Below are positions 12,000 to 21,999 of a stretch of 64,000 bases of DNA, piece by piece; position 1 is the stretch's first letter; the number at the start of each line of letters is the position of its first letter. Below the pieces are notes generated by a model. The model had not been told where the DNA came from and did no database searches. It was given only the letters and a program-made list of their open reading frames with translations. Source of the stretch: Nomia melanderi (Eukaryota; Arthropoda; Insecta; Hymenoptera; Halictidae); assembly GCF_051020985.1 (NCBI RefSeq), contig NC_134999.1, positions 28,801,160-28,865,159 on the forward strand, read 5' to 3'. The position numbers were made by a program, and so were the translations under genes.

Positions 12000-14790
12000 G
12001 TTACAATTTATGTTCTTTATCTGCACGAAATGTAAATATCTACACACAATCTGAATACACGGTGGAAATAGCATAAAGTCAAATGAAAGTATTTCTATTC
12101 AAAGCAGAATTCAATGGTAACAATAACCATCTTCGAATACGACCTATGATTCCCATATATAGTTTCAAGAGTCAGTTTCAGCTTTTATCAACTGCGAAAA
12201 AGCAAGGAATATCCGATAAAGCGGCTGAAAATGAAATTTCACGATATTTATTTTTATTCGAACTTTAAAATCACACGTATGCAGACGATATCTTGCGTTA
12301 TTGTTAATCGATACTTCTATAAATCAAGAGGTCCGATAAAATTGCCATGGTATTGGAATCACGTGACTTTTCGGCGTTTCCGTTCATTCCAAACGCGCCA
12401 ATCCAATTCATCATCGTGAATCGAGTTTCGAAACGCCGTGTAATTTCTGTCGCGGAATTATTACATATACAAACCTTCGACCATTTATCTTCGAAATTAC
12501 AACGGCGTAACCTTTAACACTATTTTTACAGAAGTTGTTCAACGACATCTTTCAAAATTTTAGCTTGATCGTTATTTCTTCATAACGAAAGTTTCATCAA
12601 AATAATTAGATAACCAAGATATGAAATATTATGATCCTTAGAATAATTTCCATAGAACAACATGATTATAGAATAATTTCAAACTACACAAGCCAATCAG
12701 CCATAAAATTGTCAAGACTCATAAATTACAAATAAAAGTGAAACGACGTTTTGTTAAAATGAAAAAACGAATGAAACAAAGCAGTAGAGAAAAATCTAAC
12801 ATCTAGAGCTGTTAAAAATAAAACACTTGAACTCCCAAATTATTTTTTACTTTATTTCCTTTCATAAATGCTGAATATTAAAATCGATTCTAGGTTCTTG
12901 AGCGATAGTGTACTTCGTTCAACGTAGAATGCATCGAGCCGATGTCGGCCAAAAGTGACGTAAAGTGACCTGTCGCTCTTATTACACCCAACGCTGCAAT
13001 TGTTCGACGTAACGACAGCAATTGACTAGGGTCGTATGAATAATTCTTCTACGTGCTTAAAAACTCCTCCATTTGGAAGGGCGTAAAGACAAACTTATTT
13101 AATACCATTTTTACCATTCTAAACGAAACTTGCAAAGATCGAGCTCCAAAATGAAAGTTTCCATACGTCTGCCAGAATTTCTGATATAAACACAATAATT
13201 GGATTGCCGGATGCGTCATATGCTCTAATTGGTTCAGATAATCCAGTTTCTACGGCCCCGCCGTGTTATAATACCTGACTGTTGTCAAACTTGAACGTCT
13301 GCTTTCTGCAAATCTGTATAAGCGATCAGAAATAGGAGCGTACTGGGAATCTGAAGGGCCCTCAAAAGGTAAAGCATACATATACGAGTATGTACATATA
13401 TGAGTCGCCGGATGTAGTGTCAGACTATAGGTAGACAACCATATTCCTCAAGTAACTCGTGATTCTCCACCTAATAATGCACCCGTTGCTCTCCAACTTC
13501 CTTTCTACAAATTTATTAGTCCTGGCTGTGAAATGAATGGAAGGTGTTTATTTTTAATAAAACAGTCAAACAGTCCTTTGTAGTTGATGAAAAATACTGA
13601 CTGATAGAATATTAATTATTGATAAGTTTAATCATTTTTGTTGAAGTTAACTATCAAAAATTAACCATTTAAATTAATTAATGATCGAAGAACAATTTTT
13701 TATATAGTCACTTCGTCACTGTGATAAGATGAATGTTCTCATCTAATTGTAACATTTTATAAAAATTAGTTTTACTTTTGTTTTTAGTATTAACGTATTA
13801 ATTAAATGCATAATAAAAATCTATTGTTTACGTATAAATGGTAAACGTACATTCAAATAACACTGATGTGAATGCCCGGAAAAAAACGAAAGGGCAATCT
13901 GAAATTTTTTCCCTGAAGAACAGAAAATAAACAACATAAATTCCAGTAAAATAGTTTACAAAATTCATTAGCCCGAAACACCTGCTGCTACGGATCGTGC
14001 AATAAACTCCTTCATTGGCAAAGTTGATTCATCTTTGTGCAACGTAAACTTTATTTTACACATCAATATAAAAAATATTTTGTTACTTTTATATTAAAAA
14101 TTGTATAACTTAAGGTGTCTACTAACGCAACCTTTTTTATAGTGTTCAAATATGTTCCATGAAATTATTGCGTTCAAACTTGTTCCACCAGAATACCATT
14201 GAATAACAATCAGATTTTTAAACAAAATTACTTTATCAATATTTCAAAAAATCAAATTAGCTAGTTGTATTGACTTTCAGAAACCAATTGCAAAGTATAA
14301 AAATACTGTGATTTTAAAAATCATTAATCCTTCGAAGGCCAAAGTTCATTAAATTTCTACCAATATTTTCCATAAAACACTGAATTATCCATCGAAGTCT
14401 TAAATACTAGGAAAGAACAACATATTAATCTTTGGTTATTTGAATAATTAAACTATTCATTTGCATCTTTCGGTTTTAAATAAACATTGAAGCTCGAATT
14501 TTTCATTACGATGACATTCGACCTAAAAACGTTTACGTCTAATTGTTCTTCAGCTTTCCATGCAATTATACCTTTAGTACCTATAGTACTTGAACATCCA
14601 TTACCCAAATAACCTAATAATTGGACATTAATTCTTCCATACGTCACTTGATGTATACCTACCTACAAATGTACCAGAACGAATCGGCATTCATGCTTGC
14701 ACATATATACTGAGAATAAAGTGGGTAATTATACACGTAAACGTGGCAAAAATTCAATGTTATTCGAATATCAGTAAACTGTGAGCGCTC
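12000..14790. other. Non-coding stretch, no gene recognised
   Basis: AT-rich overall, with mildly GC-richer patches near 12.30-12.50, 12.90-13.05 and 13.20-13.45 kb. Frames at 12231-12419 and 13250-13438 are short and resemble nothing known. Confidence 0.5.
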
Positions 14791-14900
14791 CATAAATGCA
14801 ATCTATAACGTTACTATCATTAAACCGCCGTTTCATTACTGCAGTCTGTAATGTTACTATCATTATACAGGAAACGATTCATTAACACAATCTGTAACAC
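14791..14900 (+). repeat. Tandem repeat, unit about 44 bp
   Basis: Two full units and part of a third share 'gcartctrtaaygttactatcatta'. The units start near 14791, 14832 and 14878. Confidence 0.6.
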
Positions 14901-15049
14901 AATAAACGCACTTAGAAACCCCTCGATCTATATGAAAGTGCTGTAAATACGGTAGAACCTCGATTATTAGATTTAATTGGGTCCTCGGTAGACTAAGTAA
15001 ATAAGTGGAGGCTGGAAAAGAAATTTTTGTTAGAAAAGTGTGTGTGTAT

Positions 15050-15187
15050 TTAACACTACAACTACCGAGCAGTTCAATTGACTTTTTGAAATTTCTTTAT
15101 AGAAACTTTAAGAGTGCATTAATAATTTCTCAGAGAAACGTCTGTTACCTTTTTAACAACTGCAAAAGGAAGAAGTCAGGAATGAAA
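15050..15187 (+). mobile_element. A-family element, internally deleted and truncated
   Basis: TTAACACTACAACTACCGAG marks an intact left end. The element then jumps from 'aagagtgcatt' to 'aataatttctcagagaaac', missing about 65 internal bases found in other copies, and stops after 'agtcaggaatg' without the right end. Confidence 0.7.
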
Positions 15188-15189
15188 AC

Positions 15190-15355
15190 GAAAAAAGTTG
15201 ATGCTTATTCTACGGCTACGTTTATTTCATACGTTAACAATTAATAACAGTAAAGTAATATTTAATTTATCTTTTAAGAAAATAAATAACACTTAAATTT
15301 CTCAAATTCAGTTTAAAATTTTCGTCACGAGTCTGACACGATACAAATAGAATCC
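15190..15355 (+). repeat. F-family element, partial copy 3
   Basis: It directly follows the truncated A element and shares the block 'tgatgcttatt...acgtttattt' through 'gtcacgagtctgacacgatac'. The left end has been replaced by the A element. Confidence 0.6.
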
Positions 15356-15416
15356 AAATTACCGAGCTCGTGATAATAGAAATTCTACTATTCCTGAAAA
15401 TAAAATAGCCCAACCT

Positions 15417-15662
15417 TTAACCAGTTAACTGCGTTCGACAAGTATACACATCATCTTAAAAGTCAAAATGATACTAATTCTTTCAACGATGAGCTCTTTA
15501 TTTTTTCAGATAAACGTGTAATTCTTCTTCATTTTACTTTAATTTTTCGTTATAATATAGGTTCAATTAACCTGCGTTTGACGAGTAAACATTTCATTAT
15601 TTGATTTTATTGTGTCCATAATGAAAGACTTTTGAAACAAAATTCCACAGTTAACGGGTTAA
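15417..15662 (+). mobile_element. G-family TTAA element, copy 2
   Basis: It starts TTAACCAGTTAACTGCG and ends CCACAGTTAACGGGTTAA. It is colinear with 2455-2698 through blocks such as 'gatactaa.tctttcaacgatga' and 'tcagataaacrtgtaattctt'. Its right TTAA is shared with the neighbouring E element. Confidence 0.75.
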
Positions 15663-16127
15663 CACTAACCGCACCGATTCCTACCGTAACCAATCCAATA
15701 ACTGGCTATAAAATAAAGGTAAACAAATTTGACGATAAATTTTCCTTGTTGTAAATAGAAAGCAAAGGAAAAGAATTGAAAAACTAATATAAAAACTAAT
15801 AATCGAACAATATAGGAATTTATCCTCTTGCACTGGAAAAACGTACCATGCACGGCAAGATACTTTTGTTCCAAAATTGCCAATGACATCTTGCAAACAT
15901 CGATAGTCTAGCTGCATTAGGTATACTAAGTTGTTTTGGAATATATCACTCTATACAAAATGATTAATAAATAAAACAAAATTCTTCGCCCAAGACTTTG
16001 TCAAATCTCTAAATTAAGCTCCAGTGTAAGAGGTTAAATAAAGTTAAATGAACGAAAGAAAACGCAGAATTTTTAAGCGAATTTTAAAACCGGTCATTCG
16101 ACCGGTTCGCGGGATAGTTAGTGTTAA
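15659..16127. mobile_element. E-family TTAA element (469 bp)
   Basis: TTAACACTAACC at the left is matched by GGATAGTTAGTGTTAA at the right (GGTTAGTG with one extra or changed base), with TTAA on both sides. Near the right end lies a perfect hairpin, AACCGGTC-attc-GACCGGTT, at 16088-16107. The minus-strand frames 15665-15889 and 15681-15917 overlap inside it; they match no known transposase and are probably chance frames. Confidence 0.7.
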
Positions 16128-18186
16128 GTGTTGTGAACACGGATTTTTAATTAACTGACACATGCCACACCAATGCCATATGTATGTATCGCTTTAGTGT
16201 ACGTCCAAAACCGTAATCTCTAGCAGAAACGTTGTCCCAATTTGTGGAACGCCTACTGACCCCGTGACTTCAATTTCTCACGCAGGCCACGCAGAACATT
16301 GCACATGGATCCCTTCTCAAAGGATATTGACCAATAAATTAGTACCGCTGTTCCGGTGCGTGTAATCCTACACGCATCAATTGTCACTGAAAACGACGAG
16401 AGTGCAACGAATTTCTTTTCACTTCCAAAACAGAATTGTTATTTTCCAGCCACGCCCATCTCTCTCCTAACCTCTTGCCCTATGTTTTATTTCTTATCTG
16501 TGAACAATACAACTACTTTATCGTTAATAATTTATTACGAAAAAGAACATTTGATGATTAAATTATTCTATGTCTATGACTGTTTCTATGTCTACGTTTA
16601 CTCCAAATGTTAACAATTAATAATAGAAAAGTAATATTTAATTTATGTTTAAACGTCTATTTTTATTTTTTTAAATAAAAGAAAGCATCAGAAAATCACA
16701 TTGTTTATGGGATGATACAATAAATTCAGTGCATGTTGTCAAATTTTTGGATGTCTATCGGAAAGAAGTTAGTGAATGAAACATTTACCCAGTGAATTTT
16801 CTTGTGATGGTCTCTTAGATTTTCTTATTGAGCATTCTGAGTTCGTTGCATTCAACCTGGAGGTATGTCGTTTCGATATGTGCTCAGGTATGCCTTTCCT
16901 AACCGATATACGCGTTTCAAAGGATGAAGGAAAATCCAAGGCGACATCAGTGACTCGTAGTTGTGTCTCGGATCAGCACGGGTTCACGATACGTCGATTG
17001 CTATCGAGGTCCACGGAGAATCTCCGCTTTTGAATATAGTTTGGAGCTTCCAATACACGGAATACATGAAAATTTTGTGCACGTAAGAATATATAGGAAT
17101 CTATATTCGGTATATGGAAATAACGAACATAACGGGCACCTGTAAACACGTGCTGAATTCCTAATCTCAAAAATAACAAAAGAGTCACTCCCGTAATATA
17201 AATTTTCGTTAAACACACGTGTCTCTAACATGACCTTTAGTAAATATGTGAAAAAACAACGGGGACTGTGTTGGTCGTTGCATAAACTCAAACAGGCATC
17301 TGAAAATTTTCAGATAAATCGAATTTAAGATTTTTGAAATTGTTTTTTAAGTGACTTTTAGTTTTATCGTTATTAGTTTTTGCAGTATGGTTTTTAACAA
17401 TGTTTTTAATCGTGATATTTGTACATGTTCTTTTCCTTGTATAAAAATGTACGTTGAAAATACATTTCCTGTTCTCAGTGATACACATATTTTTATGCTT
17501 CTTCGATTCGTGCAATCTACGTATAATAAATATCCTAATAAAGATTATTAAGATACAATATTTAAAAAGTGAACATATATTGAGACATTTCAAATTTCTG
17601 TTAGAATATTTTGTGCCACAATGATTTATATTATTAAAATAGGTGTTCAAACGTTCCATCGTAGGAAAATAAATTTTATTAGCCTAGTTTCTTTCCTTAC
17701 AATTTTTTTCTGTCTCTAATCAAGTACTAGGCACGCTCAATTAAGTGTCTCACCCTATACTTATATTTGCTCCGGTTATATACGGTGCTAATAATTGGCG
17801 TAATTAATCAATTCGATGCTAAACCTGTACCGAAAGAAAAAAAATGTTGTGCAGCATCTATAAGAATAATGAAAGCTTGATATGACCGAATTTACAACGA
17901 TTAAGCTAACAATATTAAAGATTATAAATTAAATGATTGCAAATTCGGTCGATTAAGGGTTGTTTTATTTGATTACTATTCGCGCGTAAATCCAGGAACC
18001 AGTTTACATTGATAATCCTAGTAGACAAATATATTTTCGCAAATATTTCGGAAAGTTAACCTGCGATAATATGTAGAAAAAAAAGTTACTCAAATTCATG
18101 CTCCAGGCAATATATTTCTACCCTATTGATATCAATGGGTAGCACCCTTTTCTGTATAATTACCAATTAACCTCTTCGCTTCTATA
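16128..18186. other. Non-coding stretch with one F fragment
   Basis: Around 16590-16660 there is a fragment of the F element (gtctacgtttactcca..tgttaacaattaataatagaaaagtaatatttaattt). The frames at 16776-17033, 17001-17291 and 17288-17659 overlap each other on opposite strands and resemble no known protein. Confidence 0.5.
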
Positions 18187-18284
18187 GACGGGATATCTTG
18201 TGACATAATATCGTTCACGAGATACTTTCGACGAGATATTTCGTCGGATAATGTCATTCATCAAGTGCTATGGACGAGATATCT
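18187..18284 (+). promoter_or_regulatory. Cluster of GACGAGATAT-like motifs
   Basis: Four close copies occur in about 100 bases: gacgggatatct (18187), cacgagatact (18216), gacgagatatt (18230) and gacgagatatct (18273). An imperfect inverted pair, tgacataatatcg and cggataatgtca, brackets the middle ones. The cluster lies about 0.8 kb before the first coding exon. A regulatory role is only inference. Confidence 0.3.
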
Positions 18285-18458
18285 GCTTTTTTACTAGAAT
18301 TTAGAATATCTTATCCAGCGATTTTTAATCAGAAATTAAAAGTATTATACATATATTATAAGGGGTTGTACTGTAGGGGGTCCTACTGTAATACTTATGC
18401 AGATCACTGCAGTCGATCAGAAACTATACCAAGGCCTTATTACTGCGCAACTTTCATG

Positions 18459-18905
18459 TCCTGAGTCAATCCCAAAAGCTAAAAAGTCACAGGGGCAAGG
18501 AAACTTTCCTACTCAGGATGCTCGCGTCAATAGCTACAGAACAACAGTTGATGTTATTGGCCAAACTGCGTGATGAAGAAAGCAGACGGGGCGGAATGCG
18601 ACAGAGTGAAATGTAGCAAACATCGAGACCGAATCTTGGGGAGGCGAAGGCTCAGTTATGTTTCTTGGAAGGACCAAGATAAAGCGTCCTATATCTATAT
18701 GTCCTATGTCCTATATCTTTCACAACTGTATTCAATAGAACTATCTCATTATTAATAATTTAGTAGAAGGAGAGAATTTGATGCTCGTTCTATGTCTACG
18801 TTTACCCTGAAAGCTAAAGATTGATTGGCTTCGCGGAGACCCAACCAGACCAGAGTTTTTAGCTTTCAGGATTGACTCAGGATGCGAGAGCTCTACAGTA
18901 GATCT
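18459..18905. repeat. Degraded inverted-repeat sequence
   Basis: 'cctgagtcaatcc.aaagctaaaaa' at 18459-18484 reappears in reverse complement near 18854-18880, and 'ctcaggatgc' recurs directly at about 18512 and 18877. A short F-like piece (tgtctacgtttacc) lies at 18791-18808. It looks like an old, rearranged repeat. Confidence 0.45.
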
Positions 18906-19045
18906 ATTCTCCAAATCTATCACCAACTAGATACCAGCTCCTTCTACGAAAAACATTCCGTCTTACCCATCCGTTCCGTTTTACCCCGATCTCCTTTACC
19001 TGACATTCACGTTACCACCTAATATTCGTATCTTTCTGCTTGTAG

Positions 19046-19088
19046 GCCGCGTGGGTTTCTCTGAGTTGGGACCGGCGGTAGCAGATCC
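19046..19088 (+). other. Probable 5' UTR part of Shawl first coding exon
   Basis: A pyrimidine-rich stretch (tctttctgcttgtag) ends in a TAG acceptor at 19043-19045, just before GC-rich sequence that leads into the start codon. An in-frame TGA at 19062-19064 closes the reading frame upstream, so translation must start inside this exon. I infer that an upstream non-coding exon is spliced here. Its donor and the promoter could not be located by eye. Confidence 0.5.
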
Positions 19089-19424
19089 ATGATCAAAATG
19101 AGTCTTATAAACTCGGATTCGGAGAACCGCGTGGTCCTGAATGTAGGCGGAATCCGGCACGAAACGTACAAGGCGACCCTGAAGAAGATCCCCGCGACGA
19201 GACTATCGAAGTTGACCGAGGCTCTCGGGAACTACGACCCCATCTTAAACGAGTACTTCTTCGACAGACATCCGGGGGTCTTCGCCCAGGTCCTCAATTA
19301 CTATCGTACCGGAAAGCTCCACTATCCAACGGATGTTTGCGGACCGCTGTTCGAGGAGGAGCTCAATTTCTGGGGCCTCGACTCCAATCAGGTGGAGCCA
19401 TGTTGCTGGATGACCTACACCCAG
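19089..19424 (+). CDS. Shawl: Shaw-like (Kv3-class) potassium channel, exon 1: T1 domain
   Basis: This exon encodes the cytoplasmic N-terminal tetramerisation (T1/BTB) domain of a Shaw-family voltage-gated K+ channel, which lets subunits of the same subfamily assemble as tetramers. Residues 14-107 run from RVVLNVGGIRHETY to VEPCCW. The Kv2-4-type zinc site H-x5-C-x20-CC is intact (H78, C84, C105, C106). Two in-frame ATGs exist: the first at 19089 has T at -3, and the second at 19098 has an AAA context and matches where I recall insect Shaw proteins starting (M-x-LIN-x-DSENR), so 19098 may be the real start. An in-frame TGA at 19062 excludes longer starts. The exon ends after CAG in phase 0 at a GTACAT donor; reading through reaches a stop after two codons. 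Codon use is GC-rich compared with the flanks. Paralogue choice (Shawl over Shaw) rests on remembered sequence. Confidence 0.95.
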
Positions 19425-21293
19425 GTACATTAGCACCGAATGCTCCGTATCTGCTTTCTTACCTTCGCTTAATCGAGACATCATAGATGCGGATTTGCTA
19501 TTCACGGATGCAGATTGGAAGACAGGACTGTGTTGCTTGGAAGTAGCCGAGATCGTTTGATAGGAACTGTGTTAGAGACATGTTTGAAATGTTTGGGAGT
19601 CAGGGAATTTGCTATTTGTTCAGGGTGTGAATATTGAACTATCTCCGTTGATACAGTATTTTTATGAATATTGTTAATCCGTTGACGCATGATTTTTGCA
19701 GATCCGAAATTTATGAAACACTTTTCTTTAATGTTCTTTTGATGCTGCTAGAAATTGGATGGCAATGCACTATTTCTGAGAAGTATTTTTCCTAGTTTTC
19801 TCTGGAGAAGGTATAACTGCATTTGTTAGTATAGGAAATAAAACTTGATGGCTACAGACGTCCTTTGTGTCAATGGGTTATGGTTCTTAGAAAACGAGTA
19901 GGAAAATTTATTTCAGTAACCTGTTCTAAGTTCACCATATTCCAAATGTTTTTTAAAGTTATGATTCATTCTGGTACTGAATTCTGATTTTTAACAAAAG
20001 AATGTGATTAATTAAACTTGTAGTGTGTTCCATGTGCATATGTCAACATTCAACCACTTTAAATTTACATTGTCCAAGGCAAAAAACAAATTACATATGT
20101 TGAACATTTTGTGCAAAAAAAAATTTAAGATAAATGTATATAAAAGAATAAATATTTAAATTTTTACAAAACTCTCAATATAAAATTACTTCGAAGCTTT
20201 TATTAGTCCGAAATGTTAACAGTTTATGCACTTAACAATATTTTATTTGTCAGAACAAATTGACTGTACGTTGGTCCATGTCAAAACGAAATTGACGATT
20301 TTCCGGTATCTCGAACAAACGTAAACCTTAATCTGCATCAGTGATAAAATAGCAAAATCCCGCATCATTAAGTGATTTAATTGGAATGTGTTTGTTTCGT
20401 CTGTTCGTAATACCGTTTTATATTCAATCTAGATCAATAATCACGAACTTGAAACATTGCACTATGCAGACGATGTGATATAACTGGTGTCGATTTAATT
20501 TCATCATCCACTATATTTTCGTGTGATTCATAGTGTGCGCACACTATTAACATGGCCACCGATTATATAACGCGAATTGTAGAGTATAATCGGCATGCAT
20601 TCATTTTGTACATTTATCATGTTATCATTCATTCGATATAATTCCATCGACACAGTTCCGTGGTCATGTGCGGCTAATTATATGATCCGGAATGTTCATT
20701 ATTCACACGTTTCGAATTTAATTAAATCGTATAATTCACAATTTTTAAAGGACGCAAACGAAACTATAGAAAAATTAAATAATATTCTTCCAATCGTATT
20801 TAACTACGACGGTAACCTTTCACATTCACTTCAAATGAACTGATGATTTTATTAAGAACTTTGTTTTATAACAACAAGGAAGGTATTTTACGCATTGCAA
20901 GTAACCCCATTTCGAAACTTACTACAAAACAAAACAAGAATAAACAAAATAAAAGTCAATGCGTTGCTAAGGGAAAAGTCGAGGACCTACCATTTATTTA
21001 ATATCGTTATCAAATTATTATTTGAAAATTTGATTTCAAATTCTGCATTCTTCTTCGTTCACCTAATTTTATATCAATTCCGATACTTTCCGATTAATCG
21101 GTTTTTCAACTTTTGTCTGTCCTTCTGTTTCTGTTTCCGATAAAAAAACTGTATCGTCCAACTTGTTTACCTTTATTTTATAATCAATCATTTGACTGGT
21201 CACGGTGGGAATAGGAAACGTGCCGGTACGTTCAGTGTTAATTAAAAAGTCGGTTATTTATGTACATCATTTCACAAAGCATGAATGAAACAT

Positions 21294-21737
21294 TTAACAC
21301 TAAAACTACCGAGCAGTTAAATCGACTTTTGAAATTTCTCTATAGAAACTCCAAGAGTGCATTTATTCAGACTTCAATCGATTAACAATTCAGTTTGCGT
21401 ACTGCTAAATCAATTTCTTTAACACTGTATTTACGGGCATTTATTGTGCAGTTTATTTTATCATTCCTAGACCAATTGATGTTCGTCTATCTAAATCTCG
21501 GAAATTAGGTGTCCAAAAATAGACAATCAGAGTACGTATTCAGGCAATTGCATTAATAAAAATCGACGTAAACATTTAACAAATAATGTTTGTAAAATTC
21601 AGTGTGCGTCAAATTGACGCTTTCCGTAAATCTAGTGTTAATAATTTCTTAGAGAAATATCTGTTATCTTTTTAGTAATTGCAAAACGAAGACAACAGGA
21701 ATGGTTCATTTTGACCATCGGGTAGTTTTAGTGTTAA
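21294..21737 (+). mobile_element. A-family TTAA element interrupted by a B element
   Basis: Both outer ends are excellent: TTAACACTAAAACTACCGAG at the left and GGTAGTTTTAGTGTTAA at the right. Removing the B element and one TTAA restores 'caatttctttaataatttct', matching the other A copies, giving an outer element of about 225 bases. Confidence 0.9.
21419..21641 (+). mobile_element. B-family TTAA element nested in an A element
   Basis: It is bounded by TTAA at 21419-21422 and 21638-21641. The ends are CACTGTATTTACGGGC and CCGTAAATCTAGTG, inverted repeats of each other. The length is about 219 bases between duplicated sites, and it is non-coding. Confidence 0.9.
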
Positions 21738-21999
21738 ACCTTCGTTCACAGATTTCTCGGTTATTTAATGGAAACGTCGTCAACGTTTCTTTTCACTTTG
21801 TTTTTATATCACCTCTAGCTTGCAAACGAAAGCAAACGAAACGCTGCCTAAATATTTTCCGTATTTCCATCTTTGTACTAAATTTTTACGTTGAACTTGC
21901 TTGTATTTAAAAAATCTATCTTGTACAAAATTGCCCAGAGAAATTTATCCTACAAACACACGACACTCGAATTTCGAATTTTTATCGCTGGAATTGATT

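Noticed and set aside
15665..15917. Minus-strand frames as a transposase in the E element
   Set aside because: Fewer than 80 codons each, overlapping, with no catalytic motif; the element appears non-autonomous.
17288..17659. 123-codon minus-strand frame
   Set aside because: Asn, Lys and Ile dominated, as expected of chance frames in AT-rich DNA, and overlapped by a plus-strand frame.
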